From: Pseudolabrys taiwanensis
GTDB lineage: Bacteria > Pseudomonadota > Alphaproteobacteria > Rhizobiales > Xanthobacteraceae
Assembly: GCF_003367395.1 (NCBI RefSeq)
Contig: NZ_CP031417.1
Location: 2,914,001 to 2,978,000 of the forward strand
Reading direction: 5' to 3'
DNA: 64,000 nt
The notes under the pieces were generated by a model. The model had not been told where the DNA came from, did not search any database, and saw nothing but the letters and a program-made list of their open reading frames with translations. Shown in pieces: positions 9,370 through 17,947 of this stretch (its first letter is position 1; every line of letters starts with the position of its first letter). A program made the translations under genes and the position numbers.

Positions 9370-10083
9370 CTAATCGTCGGTAAACGAACCGCGGATGTCT
9401 TTCTCCGAGCGGCGCAGCAACTCGCGCAGCTTCTGACGCCCGCGCTTGAGCAGCGACTCGACGGCCATCACCGTCGTCTGCATCACTTCGGCGACTTCGC
9501 TGTTGTTCATGTTCTCGTGGTAGGAGAGGATTAGCGCGATACGCTGCTGCTCCGGCAGGCGCTCCATCGCCGCGTCGAGCAGCGAAGTGACCTTGTGCTT
9601 TTGAAGCTCTTCGATCGGCAGGGGCTTGGCGTCGGCGACTTCGGGCACCTGCTCGAGATCTTCGGTCCGCGGCTGACGGCGATAGTCGATGCAGCGGTTG
9701 GTCACGACGCGATAGAGCCAGGTCGAGAACTTGGCGCGCCCGCTTTCCCAGCGCCCCCGGTGCAGCCAGATCTTCAGCAACGTGTCCTGGACGATATCTT
9801 CGGCGTCGGCGCGGTTGTTGAGGATGCGGAGCGCAAGACCGTAGGCGCGGTCGATGTGGCGTTCGACCAAGAGCCGGAAAGCGTTTTGATCGTTGGCGGC
9901 AATCCGCTCGAGCAGACCATCGTCGGTATCGGCTGCCGAGGGCGCTTCGTCGACGCGCCCGAATGTCTCTGCCACCGCATCCCCTATGCCGATCTCGACC
10001 GCGGCGCTCTGCGCTGCAGGCCGACTCAAATTCATATAGGCTTGCGTCATCTGCGTCTCCGGGCCGCCCTGATTGTCTGTCAT
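9370..10083 (-). CDS. ECF-type RNA polymerase sigma factor
   Basis: A 237-aa sigma-70 family protein that redirects RNA polymerase. After an unusually long N-terminal extension of about 50 residues, region 2 contains AFRLLVERHIDRAYGLALRI and the DAEDIVQDTLLKIW core, followed by FSTWLYRVVTNRCIDYRR. Region 4 contains RLPEQQRIALILSYHENM and a recognition helix near AVESLLKRGRQKL. Regions 1 and 3 are absent, which defines the ECF class. It lies 141 bases upstream of flagellin on the same strand; whether it controls the flagellar genes is not shown. Confidence 0.88.
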   Translation of the reverse strand: MTDNQGGPETQMTQAYMNLSRPAAQSAAVEIGIGDAVAETFGRVDEAPSAADTDDGLLERIAANDQNAFRLLVERHIDRAYGLALRILNNRADAEDIVQDTLLKIWLHRGRWESGRAKFSTWLYRVVTNRCIDYRRQPRTEDLEQVPEVADAKPLPIEELQKHKVTSLLDAAMERLPEQQRIALILSYHENMNNSEVAEVMQTTVMAVESLLKRGRQKLRELLRRSEKDIRGSFTDD

Positions 10084-10497
10084 GGTCTTGAACGGGGGCG
10101 CGAAGAATTCCGGGCGTAAAATTTTCGAAATCTAGAATAATAAATGCCTGAAATAACGGAATAATTTGCCTATCGCACCCGGCAACAAATGCCTATCGCA
10201 GTATTTGATATCCAATTATTACTCAGAAGAACAATTTATACTTAGAAAAATCGCGATCTATTCATTGAAGAACGAATAAAGACATAAAATTCGCAAGCAG
10301 TGCATCAGGATCAAAGCATCCAAAACGTGCGCCGATACACGCACACGGCGCGCCAACGCTTCGAAATAATCCCCGCCTGATTTTTGTATCTGCTTCGTAA
10401 CAAGTTCAATTGGTCGACATGTGTTCTGGGTCGTCGATCGCATCGCAATCCCGACGGCGCGCCGGCAGCCGGTATCAAAAAGCATTGACCTGGATTC
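10084..10497. other. AT-rich intergenic stretch with a short direct repeat
   Basis: No convincing gene. The stretch 10120-10270 is much richer in A and T than its neighbours. It holds two copies of TGCCTATCGCA at 10167-10177 and 10190-10200, 23 bases apart, which could be regulator half-sites for the divergent sigma-factor and 10498 genes. Confidence 0.4.
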
Positions 10498-11910
10498 ATG
10501 ATCGACCGATTGAAAGCGCTCCTCGCAGCGCGTGGCCACCAGATTGCCGACACGCAGATCAAACGGCTTTGCGAGTGCGCCGAGCTCGGCGACACCATGT
10601 CGGTCTGGGACAAAGACCGCGACGTATCGCAGTCCTCCATCGTCGTCGTCGACGAGCCGCCCAATCCCGCGCAAGTTCATGCCCTCAGGCGGGCGCTGTC
10701 GCCGCAGGCGACGGTCATCATTCCCTACGGTGAGAATCCGGCATTCGATTACTTGAAGTCGAGGTTGCGCTGCCGTGGCGTCATCGGCGCCCAAGCGCCG
10801 GAAGCCCCACACCTGGTCTGGTGGGGCGGCAGATCGTCCAAGGCGCCGAAGAGCTGCCTTACCAACCTGCTGAACGCCCACATTGTAACCTGCGTACGGC
10901 CGAACACGCCGCAGGATACCACCGCGGCGCTGTTCGCCAAAGCGCTCGACGTATTCGGCATCACCTACACGATCGAACGAGACGAGGCCTTCATCTCGTG
11001 CGACGAGAGCACGCCCATTCGCAGCCAGCTCTTGCTGACCGCCTGGGAGACGAGCACAAAGCCGCTGATCTGGCTCGATCCGCACAGCACCGCCGACCTG
11101 ACCAGCCTCGATATTGACGTTGCCGGGGTCGACTTCGCCGCCGTTCAGACGAGCTCAGGCCTTTCGACGGCATTTCTATATTTCGGCCGCACGTCGGCCG
11201 CTGTCGATCTGCTCAAGAGCTGGCAAAGCCTCTGCCTCGAATATCCGCGCCTCCCCGCAGAGTACATGTTGGACGCGGCCTGGGCGATGGTCTCATCGCA
11301 ACGGGCGCTGGTGACAAAATGGCTGTCGCCGCAGCGGGCTGCGTCCGACGAGGCTAGGTCGTCCGATGCCTGGGCACAGGCCTTCGAGCAGCACATGCTG
11401 ACAACGCCCGGGCAGAGACGAGCGCGCAAGGCCGGCCGCACCGGCTCGCCGGAGCCGCATTGCATATTGAACAGCCGGTTCGAGGGCCGCGGCCCGCTGC
11501 TTCTCATTACACATGCACAAGGTCCGGCCGCGCAAACGGCAAGCTTGGTGCGCAACGCGGCCGCCGCCTTCGCCGCCGGAGACGGTGGCTTCAGTTGCCT
11601 CGGCATCCTGGTCTGCAACGACGCGCAGGAAGCGGCGGAAGCGGTCCGGCTGACGAATGACGGCTGGATTCTATACGCCCTGCCCGGCCTGGCGCTCGAG
11701 GCCGATACGTTTCAAAGGCTGTCGGTTTTCAGCGATGCCGACCGGCCGCAATTCATCATGCCCGAAGCAACGGCTCAGAGACGGACCTCGACCGGCATAT
11801 CCATCGAGGCAAGCGGCGCCAAAGCGATCTTCGGGCGCGCCGGCGCTTTCAACCGCGGAGAAGAGAGCGCGCTCGGCCCGCACTCAAAGCCATTGAGGCT
11901 CGTCTCCTGA
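10498..11910 (+). CDS. Unknown protein with weak glycosyltransferase-like segment
   Basis: A 470-aa soluble protein starting at the ATG at 10498. I do not recognise a family with confidence. The central part has a KPLIWLDPHSTAD stretch, then DFAAVQTSS, a STAFLYFGRTSAAVDLLKSW segment and a later AEYMLDAAWAMV. This order resembles GT-A glycosyltransferases, where an acidic metal site is followed by an SGxxxF-like strand and a late acidic residue. The usual DxD is not clean, so it may be inactive or something else. Its position beside the flagellar cluster makes flagellin modification a reasonable guess. Confidence 0.4.
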   Translation: MIDRLKALLAARGHQIADTQIKRLCECAELGDTMSVWDKDRDVSQSSIVVVDEPPNPAQVHALRRALSPQATVIIPYGENPAFDYLKSRLRCRGVIGAQAPEAPHLVWWGGRSSKAPKSCLTNLLNAHIVTCVRPNTPQDTTAALFAKALDVFGITYTIERDEAFISCDESTPIRSQLLLTAWETSTKPLIWLDPHSTADLTSLDIDVAGVDFAAVQTSSGLSTAFLYFGRTSAAVDLLKSWQSLCLEYPRLPAEYMLDAAWAMVSSQRALVTKWLSPQRAASDEARSSDAWAQAFEQHMLTTPGQRRARKAGRTGSPEPHCILNSRFEGRGPLLLITHAQGPAAQTASLVRNAAAAFAAGDGGFSCLGILVCNDAQEAAEAVRLTNDGWILYALPGLALEADTFQRLSVFSDADRPQFIMPEATAQRRTSTGISIEASGAKAIFGRAGAFNRGEESALGPHSKPLRLVS

Positions 11911-12317
11911 TTAGTGAGCGGCCGAGCAACCGCCGCCTTCGGTATCAGGTGGGAACCGCGGCGAATGGGGCAGACCGTCGACCGGCCACACCTCATCGGA
12001 AAATATCTTTAATTCAATGAGATAGAGAGAACATGGTGCCAGGGGCGGCATCGCACCCGTGGCCTAACTAATTGAATTTCAACTTGATTTTTTCGGCTTC
12101 CGCGACGGAATACCCTCAGAAATACCCCCAGTTTGTCGATTTTCCCATGTTGCCCTATGTGTCACGTGGTTCGAGGCAACTGCCATACAGCGGCCCGGCT
12201 ACGTGACGGCCACTCAAGGCTATGCGAAGAATCGTCATCTTCTGAAGCGGCAGTTGACGGTGGAGAGCTTCTGCAGCTTTCAATCGGGTCTCACGAACAG
12301 CACTGAGATTTGAGTGA
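11911..12317. other. Left-boundary intergenic region of the mobile element
   Basis: No gene is supported. Base composition drops in GC after about 12000. The region holds the tRNA-3'-end-like sequence listed separately, flanked by an inverted AATTCAAT/ATTGAATT pair (12011-12018 and 12071-12078). This is where I place the change from chromosomal to mobile-element DNA. Confidence 0.4.
12011..12078 (-). other. tRNA 3'-end-like sequence, candidate attachment site
   Basis: On the minus strand, bases 12058-12034 read GGTGCGATGCCGCCCCTGG followed by CACCA, like the T-arm and CCA-ending acceptor strand of a tRNA, but the T-loop is degenerate and no upstream tRNA body exists. Integrases commonly leave such 3' fragments as attachment sites. 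It lies at the edge of the plasmid-like module. No matching copy was found elsewhere in the window. Confidence 0.3.
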
Positions 12318-13352
12318 ATGAGCTCCGTCCCAAAAAGACCACACGAAAGAAGCATCGATCACGCCGGGGAGCCGCGCGATCCGACTGCGGTCTCCGCTGA
12401 GAACGTGAGGATTCGTTCAAATTTGGACCGAGATCCGGCGTCTCCGTTTGTAGCGTCCAGCCGGACTATTACCGAACTCAAAGATCTCGCACTTCATGTA
12501 ATTCTGGACCCACGCGCACACCTATTGCCGGAAGATGGGTCGCCGCGAGACCCCTCCGGAATTGTTTTAGCTGCCAATCATATTGCGTGGCGATATGGCT
12601 ATTTTATCGAGGCCTATCCGAAGCTCGGCCAAAGTACTTTTCATATTATTCTCGCGCTTCTAGTCAGCCAAATTGTTGGCCGCATTATTCAGCTTTACCC
12701 GGATGCCCGGACGGATAGAGCCACTATTCACAATTTGCCGGAAGACATTTGGCACTCTATCATCTCTAGGATTTTAACCTTGAACCCGAGATGGGCGGCC
12801 GGAATTGACGAGATTTTTTCTGCCCCACTACACGCCGATTTGGATCCGAAATTAGACCAAGCCACATTTTTAGTGGATGCACTCGCACAACTGATCGACG
12901 AGAGGCCCGAACTTGCCTCCGAGTTGAGCAAGCAGCCTAGTTTTCGCAAAGTCTTCCAAAGCGCATCCAAAGGCATGCGTTCCAAATCGAAGCGCCCTAT
13001 TCCGACCGAGGCCCCCGAGCTTTACGAAGGACGCGGTAAAGGCTCCGGCGAAAACGCCGTAGGGTTTCTGCGGCGCGTATATTCGGACTGGCTCCCGACC
13101 CCCTTATCTATTTCGGACATAGGTGATCTCGACCCGAAGCTCTATGGCACTTTGAAAAGCTGGGTCAGAGACCGCAAGCCGCCGGCCGACCTGACCCAAT
13201 TCTTCAAATCCAAGAAGCGCCGGACTCCCGAGGAAATTGACGCTGAGCTGAAAAAGCACCGCATTAACAAGCCTGAAGACGCGTTTGCCCGCTTTCCCAA
13301 CGACAAGAAAACAGCGGCCAGGCTCTACAATGCTGCGCTGCGTCGCCAATAG
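12318..13352 (+). CDS. Hypothetical protein at the element's left end
   Basis: A 344-aa soluble protein starting at the ATG at 12318; I recognise no domain. The gene is visibly lower in GC than its neighbours, a sign of transfer. It has a mixed helical centre around residues 80-200 and a very basic C-terminal third with several Lys/Arg clusters (FKSKKRRTPEEIDAELKKHR), which would suit nucleic-acid binding. It is the first gene inside the element and precedes the AlpA-type regulator on the same strand. Confidence 0.5.
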   Translation: MSSVPKRPHERSIDHAGEPRDPTAVSAENVRIRSNLDRDPASPFVASSRTITELKDLALHVILDPRAHLLPEDGSPRDPSGIVLAANHIAWRYGYFIEAYPKLGQSTFHIILALLVSQIVGRIIQLYPDARTDRATIHNLPEDIWHSIISRILTLNPRWAAGIDEIFSAPLHADLDPKLDQATFLVDALAQLIDERPELASELSKQPSFRKVFQSASKGMRSKSKRPIPTEAPELYEGRGKGSGENAVGFLRRVYSDWLPTPLSISDIGDLDPKLYGTLKSWVRDRKPPADLTQFFKSKKRRTPEEIDAELKKHRINKPEDAFARFPNDKKTAARLYNAALRRQ

Positions 13353-13440
13353 TTTTCTATTTGAGTTATTGCACCCTCGTACTTGATTTTCTGCTCCATA
13401 GTAACTACCCTCCAGAGGATAGGGACGATGGAGGTTGCGT

Positions 13441-13683
13441 ATGTCAGAAGACAACGGATCCAAGAAGAAACCCCTTCGGATTGTTAGCTGGGCGGAGTTG
13501 AGCCAGCGAATTCCATACAGCCGCCAACACGTGGCGCGGCTTGAAAAGGCCGGCAGGTTCCCCCCGCGGTTCGCCCTAAATCCTGAGAGCGGCAATAGGG
13601 GCCGCAAGGGGTGGCTGTCTCAGGACATTGATGCCTTCATCGAAGCCAGGGCTGCGCTCCGGCAAGCTTCCAAGCCGGAGTAG
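13441..13683 (+). CDS. AlpA-family winged-helix/HTH regulator
   Basis: The ATG at 13441 is preferred over an upstream TTG. The 80-aa protein carries a MerR/AlpA-like helix-turn-helix: SWAELSQRIPYSRQHVARLE near residues 18-37, then GRFPPRF and a C-terminal WLSQDIDAFIEAR. AlpA-type proteins control excision or transfer genes of phages, ICEs and plasmids. It overlaps nothing and is five bases from the next gene, so 13441-13976 is probably one transcript. Confidence 0.75.
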   Translation: MSEDNGSKKKPLRIVSWAELSQRIPYSRQHVARLEKAGRFPPRFALNPESGNRGRKGWLSQDIDAFIEARAALRQASKPE

Positions 13684-13688
13684 CCGTC

Positions 13689-13976
13689 ATGCGCACCTAC
13701 TCAGCCGAAGCGGCGCGGGCCCTCTGCCGCCTTCAATACCGCGGAATGCGCACCTGCGGAGCCGGTGCGGCAAGCAGGGCCTACGGGATACTCCAGGCGC
13801 ACTTAGTTCATTACAGCCGGCGGCGAGAAGCGCCTTGCGAGCGCGCGAAGCGTGTCTTGCAGGACTTAGCCAGCGCAAGCGGCATCCACGTCCCTCCTCG
13901 GCATGAGGCCGAGCTCACGGCGTTCATGCACGAATATCTGAGCGGCCTGTTCTTCCGGGGGACGCCCCCGAGCTAA
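13689..13976 (+). CDS. Small basic hypothetical protein
   Basis: A 95-aa protein from an ATG five bases after the AlpA-type gene. It is rich in Ala and Arg, helical, and has no signal peptide or membrane segment. I recognise no family. The tight spacing supports it as the second gene of the regulator's operon and argues that it is real despite its length. Confidence 0.45.
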   Translation: MRTYSAEAARALCRLQYRGMRTCGAGAASRAYGILQAHLVHYSRRREAPCERAKRVLQDLASASGIHVPPRHEAELTAFMHEYLSGLFFRGTPPS

Positions 13977-14045
13977 TCCATTCCAGCCGGCTCGACTCGC
14001 CGAAGAACGTTGACTTTCAAAACTGGCACACTTGCGGACACGACC

Positions 14046-15419
14046 ATGGCCCAGCGAAAACCAACACCGCAAAATCAACCGACAGCAAAGGCTTCATCAC
14101 CAGGTGCCCGTGCCGTGAGGTTAGAAGACCTGGCCGGCATGGATTCCGCGCGCGATTGGGGCGAGGCCTTGCAGCTCGATATTTCGGATTATCGTGCCGG
14201 CGAAATACGGTGGGACGACGTAGACTCGGGCTGTGTCGTGTATGGACCGCCTGGAACCGGGAAGACCACATTCGCCCGCGCTCTTGCCACGAGCTGCGGC
14301 GTCCCCCTCATCGCCACGTCCTACGCGGCCTGGCAGCGTAGCGGCGAAGGGCATCTCGGCAATCTCATGCAGGCGATCCACGGCACATTCGAAGCCGCGC
14401 GGCAAAACCGTCCGTGCATCGTCTTTATCGACGAGATCGACACGATGCCGTCCAGGAACACCAAGAGCCGTCATGCCGACTGGTTCAACAGCATCAATAA
14501 TGCGCTCCTCGAAGAGCTGGACGGCACGGATGCGCGGGAGGGCATCATCGTCATTGGCGCCTGTAACGATCCAGGCAATCTCGACGCGGCCCTATTGCGG
14601 CCCGGGCGGCTCGGTCGACTGATCGAAATCCCCCTTCCCTCGCTTGAGGCTCTCCCTGCGATCCTCCGGTTTCACCTTCGCGATGATGTCAGTGCGATCG
14701 ACGACCTGGATGCGATTGCCGTCCAGTGTGTCGGACGATCCGGTGCCGACATCGCGCAGCTGGTCAGGGATGCACGCCGTCTGGCTCGCAAAAGCCGCTC
14801 GCCCCTTGGCCATCCCCATCTTCTGGAAGTGCTCGCCGAAAACCTCAAGGATCTTAGCACTGCGGAGCTCTCCCGGATCGCTGTCCATGAGGCAGGACAC
14901 GCCGTCACCGGCCTTCGTCTCAAAGTCTCCGAGCAGATCAATATATGCCTGAGCGATCGGCCGCAGACCTGCCTCGACCTTCGCATCGCGGGCGCGGGCG
15001 TCACCGCGCAAAGGGTCCAGAATGTACTCGCGACGCTGCTCGCCGGGCGGGCGGCCGAGGAGATCATTCTGGGCGCTGCCAGTGCCGGCGCCGGAGGACG
15101 CGCAAACTCCGATCTCGCCAAAGCGACCGAGGTCGCCTTCAACGCGGTGATGGCTCAGGGACTCGGCCCCGAACAGAGCTTGGTCTGGTACGGCATGTAT
15201 GATTCCCAGCCGCAGATCGCTCTCTTCCGCCCTGTTGCCGAAGAGGTCGAACAATTACTGGACCAGGCTTATGTCCAGGCAAAATCCATCATTACTTCCG
15301 ATCAGGACCTCATTCGCCTGACGGCCCGGGCGCTGCTCCGCCGCCGCGCGATTCCACACAATGACCTGCTGATGATGGCTGGCATGGTGCCCACGACCTT
15401 CGATTCCAAGAATGCCTGA
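14046..15419 (+). CDS. Soluble FtsH-like AAA+ zinc metalloprotease
   Basis: A 457-aa ATP-dependent protease. The AAA+ module has Walker A GPPGTGKT at residues 67-74, Walker B IVFIDEID around 125-132 and RPGRLGR near 185-191. The C-terminal part is a peptidase M41 domain with HEAGH at 281-285 and a likely third zinc ligand, Asp356, in NSDLAKAT. Cellular FtsH is about 600-650 aa with two N-terminal membrane helices; both are missing, so this form should be cytosolic. An alternative TTG start at 14010 adds 12 residues. It lies between the AlpA regulator and the replication module. Its substrate is unknown; a repressor or partition protein is possible. Confidence 0.85.
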   Translation: MAQRKPTPQNQPTAKASSPGARAVRLEDLAGMDSARDWGEALQLDISDYRAGEIRWDDVDSGCVVYGPPGTGKTTFARALATSCGVPLIATSYAAWQRSGEGHLGNLMQAIHGTFEAARQNRPCIVFIDEIDTMPSRNTKSRHADWFNSINNALLEELDGTDAREGIIVIGACNDPGNLDAALLRPGRLGRLIEIPLPSLEALPAILRFHLRDDVSAIDDLDAIAVQCVGRSGADIAQLVRDARRLARKSRSPLGHPHLLEVLAENLKDLSTAELSRIAVHEAGHAVTGLRLKVSEQINICLSDRPQTCLDLRIAGAGVTAQRVQNVLATLLAGRAAEEIILGAASAGAGGRANSDLAKATEVAFNAVMAQGLGPEQSLVWYGMYDSQPQIALFRPVAEEVEQLLDQAYVQAKSIITSDQDLIRLTARALLRRRAIPHNDLLMMAGMVPTTFDSKNA

Positions 15420-15443
15420 CGCTCGCGACGCCTGTTTTTAAAA

Positions 15444-15523
15444 GTGAGACATTGGGCGGAATCCCGAGTCGCGTTAGGGATTCCGCAGACGCGAGGGGAA
15501 TCGAACGGCGAGTTATTGGGCGG
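15444..15523. repeat. Left arm of an ~80-bp inverted repeat, with iteron-like units
   Basis: This 80-bp block matches the reverse complement of 17172-17251 at about three quarters of positions by eye, including a perfect 20-base core (15453-15472 and 17222-17241, GCGACTCGGGATTCCGCCCA on the right copy). Within it, GTGAG-N5-GGGCGG-type units at 15444 and 15508 resemble the iterons downstream of repB. It lies directly upstream of the initiator gene, so initiator binding and autoregulation are likely. Confidence 0.65.
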
Positions 15524-15595
15524 TGTCTTGCATACGTTCGGGGTAAAGTGAGGTGAACGCTTGACGCGCTCACCATTCATCATCAGGCTCGCTTT

Positions 15596-16492
15596 GTGTC
15601 TGAGGTCAGTGATGCACTGATAGGGAGTTACCAAGAGCCAGAGCCGATCAAGCGTCCGGGCCAGCTTCTTGCGACCGATGTGAAGGTCACCGGCCAGCCG
15701 CTCGACCCCACCCATATCGGGCGTATCATCAAGCCCCGCGAGCTGGTCGACGTTATCGAGCTCACGCCTCTCAATCGCAGCGAGACGATTCTCTACAACC
15801 AGCTTCTCGCCCACGCCTGGAACAACATCCGCACCAATCCCGTCCATAAGGTGCTGAAGGCCTCATTGCGCGGCTCGCATGAGAGCAATGACCGCCTGCA
15901 CGAAGCCTTCGACAAGCTCATGGGCGCCTGGGTCAAGGTTCGCGCCCGCGACCCGCAAACCGGCGCCATGGCGACCTTCCGCGTCCACCTCCTTGGCACC
16001 AACAAGGAGGAAGAGAAGGATGACGGGTATTTCTATTACACCTTCCCCCCGGATCTTCTCGCCGTTATCAGCCAGAGCAAGGCCTGGGCGACCATAAAGT
16101 CGCACATCATGTACGCCCTGCGTTCGAAATACTCGATTCGGCTTTATGAGATGATCGAGCGCCGAATTGGCCTGGTCAAACAGCACGAAGAGTTCACGAT
16201 CGACGAATTCCGGGGGCTCCTGGGCGTGCCGAATAGCAAGCTCGAACGCTTCGCCGACTTCAACAAGTACTGCCTCAAGCCTGCCATGGAAGAGGTGAAT
16301 CACCTTTCTGACTTCACCGTATCGATAGCCGCCATCAAGAATGGCCGTGCCGTCCAAAAGCTGCTCGTGCACTGGTTCCGGAAATCCGCGGAGGAGCTGC
16401 GCAAGGCTCATGACGAACGCGAGAAAAGCCGCATCGGCCGCAGCGAGCGCTGGCGCGGTGCTGCGACCATTCATGTCATCGGCGCGGAATAG
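15596..16492 (+). CDS. Rep_3-family (RepB-like) replication initiator
   Basis: A 298-aa initiator starting with GTG. It shows the two-winged-helix Rep_3 layout: ELTPLNRSETILYNQLLAHA near residues 55-74 in the first domain and AWATIKSHIMYALRSKYSIR followed by LYEMIERRIG in the middle. A second winged helix contains FTIDEFRGLLGVPNSKLERF. Such proteins bind iterons to open the origin and repress their own promoter. Iteron-like repeats lie on both sides of the gene, so this is a functional-looking plasmid replication module inside an element next to flagellar genes. Confidence 0.88.
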   Translation: MSEVSDALIGSYQEPEPIKRPGQLLATDVKVTGQPLDPTHIGRIIKPRELVDVIELTPLNRSETILYNQLLAHAWNNIRTNPVHKVLKASLRGSHESNDRLHEAFDKLMGAWVKVRARDPQTGAMATFRVHLLGTNKEEEKDDGYFYYTFPPDLLAVISQSKAWATIKSHIMYALRSKYSIRLYEMIERRIGLVKQHEEFTIDEFRGLLGVPNSKLERFADFNKYCLKPAMEEVNHLSDFTVSIAAIKNGRAVQKLLVHWFRKSAEELRKAHDEREKSRIGRSERWRGAATIHVIGAE

Positions 16493-16556
16493 AATACATA
16501 ATCAAACGCCCAATCCCTCACCGAAACGTCTGAGCCGCTTATTTTGCGCTCAATGC

Positions 16557-16658
16557 CACCCACTTCTTCACTGCAATACGCCCCGTTCCTCGTCGTTGGA
16601 CGCCCGATTCTTCGCGCGACTCCGCCCCGTTTCCCACCTATCTCGCCCATAACTTCAC
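16557..16658. repeat. Iteron array, 21-22 bp period (candidate replication origin)
   Basis: Five degenerate copies of a unit close to CGCCCNRTTCTTCACC start at about 16557, 16579, 16601, 16623 and 16644, spaced 22, 22, 22 and 21 bases. A sixth, better copy (CGCCCAATCCCTCACC) lies apart at 16507-16522, and two more are in the mirrored block at 17172 and 17236. One helical-turn-multiple spacing right after a Rep_3 gene is the hallmark of an iteron origin. Confidence 0.65.
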
Positions 16659-17171
16659 ATTTGGCGCGACAAGCATTTGATCCGGTGTTCAAATTCAGCG
16701 TCTGAATCTGAACTATTGAATCAGAATTAATAGAAAGGGTGAGGTCGGCCATTAAAATCACGCGCAACAAGCGCCTCGCATGCGCTCGGCGATATAATGG
16801 CGTGGCCGCATGCGCGACCACAAACCATGACTCCCTCACCCTGCGCTCGCGCTATGCGCTCGCTCCGCCGCACCTGTTGGATTCGGAATCCGCTTACGCG
16901 GATAACCATGATTGATTGGCAAGTGTGCGAGACACGCACACAACTACCCGCACAGTGCCTGCGGTGAGGTCTAAAGGGGGCCAGCGGGGTGGGGCTTGTG
17001 GACGGTTCAACATCGTAAGCCCGCCCTCCCCTGCCTCTCGATAGGCCGGCAGGCCCGATCAGGACGCCGCTGGTGTTCCTGTTTCACGTGCGACGCGGCT
17101 TGCCCTGCGCCGTAAAAACGCGCGATGTGGACGCGTATAAAGAGCCCGAAATTCCAGGTTCGGTGAGTCGA
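16659..17171. other. Gene-free part of the replication origin region
   Basis: No gene is supported over about 510 bases. It contains several GATTCGGAATCCGC-like and CTCACC-like short inverted motifs, a G-rich stretch near 16975-16995, and TGTTTCACGTG at 17080-17090, which matches only 11 bases of a chromosomal parS. With the iterons before it and the mirrored repeat after it, the stretch is best read as origin DNA. Confidence 0.45.
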
Positions 17172-17251
17172 CGCCCATTAACTCACCGTTCGACTCACGG
17201 GTGAGCCAAGGAATCCGGAGCGCGACTCGGGATTCCGCCCACTTCCTCACC
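17172..17251. repeat. Right arm of the ~80-bp inverted repeat
   Basis: Mirror copy of 15444-15523 with the same 64-base spacing between its two iteron-like units (CGCCCATTAACTCACC at 17172-17187 and CGCCCACTTCCTCACC at 17236-17251). The two arms bracket the initiator gene and the main iteron array. Confidence 0.65.
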
Positions 17252-17261
17252 GATCAATCGC

Positions 17262-17537
17262 TTGACCGCTCTGCCGGTACGCCTCACGCTTTATGCCGTG
17301 ACGAAGCCCGATCCCGTCCTGATTGCCTATGCCGTGAAGCGCTATGCCGAAGACAAGCCTGCTGTCTGGACACGCATCGGCGCGGCCTGGCCGCATGAAC
17401 AAGGCGCCGGGCTGACCATCCTTCTCGATGCCCTGCCCCGCGACGGCCGGATCATCCTGCTCGAACCGGACGAAGACGACGACGCGCGGCTTGAGCGTGA
17501 AGCGCAGCGCGCCAGGGAGCGTAATAAAGATTCGTAG
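17262..17537 (+). CDS. Small conserved element protein (W-TRIGA type)
   Basis: About 91 aa with an uncertain start: the reading begins at a TTG, with a GTG at 17298 as alternative. The core VWTRIGAAWPHEQGAGLTIL and the following LPRDGRIILLEP match the protein at 62635-62847, which has RWTRIGAGWMNKDGKGINIV and VPLSGRIVLREV. I know no function. Two copies at opposite ends of the window argue for one class of mobile element. The tail is very acidic and then basic. Confidence 0.6.
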   Translation: MTALPVRLTLYAVTKPDPVLIAYAVKRYAEDKPAVWTRIGAAWPHEQGAGLTILLDALPRDGRIILLEPDEDDDARLEREAQRARERNKDS

Positions 17538-17947
17538 AATTACGCTTTTGTGCAAATCCACATTTGTGGCTTTGCCTGGTAGCCTAGACTCACCAAAAAC
17601 CAGCGCTCAGGTTTGCGGGCCGCCGTTTATCCCTGACCCTGACGCGCGCTCCGATCCGTTCAAGGCCAAGGCGAGCGGCCCGAAGCAGGGCCGGCCCTGA
17701 CCGGCTTGTCGCGCCGCGCCCTTTGCGGTCGCGCAACGCGGCTTTCGAAAACCAGACCGACATTGAATTATACGATTCCACATTTGTGTAAGGACACATT
17801 GCTACGGCTGTAGAGCCGTTGAACCGTGCGATTGCACGGCTGCACCATTCTTTACTTGGAGGATTGAACGAATCCCGTAGCCTTAGAGGTGTTCGATTAT
17901 TCATTTCCACCAATCCACATTTCCACAAATCCATTTTTGAGGCTTTC
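17538..17947. promoter_or_regulatory. Upstream region of parA with repeated TCCACATTTGTG sites
   Basis: No gene is supported. The motif TCCACATTTGTG occurs at 17557-17568 and 17777-17788, and a diverged TCCACATTTCCACA at 17914-17927, just before the parA start. A close copy, TCCACATTCGTG, is at 30129-30140. The arms CCACA/TGTGG form a small palindrome. These may be centromere or operator sites for the ribbon-helix-helix partner of ParA. Confidence 0.45.

Noticed and set aside
17080..17090. TGTTTCACGTG as a chromosomal parS
   Set aside because: Only 11 of 16 positions match; the second arm is absent, and the element has its own partition genes.
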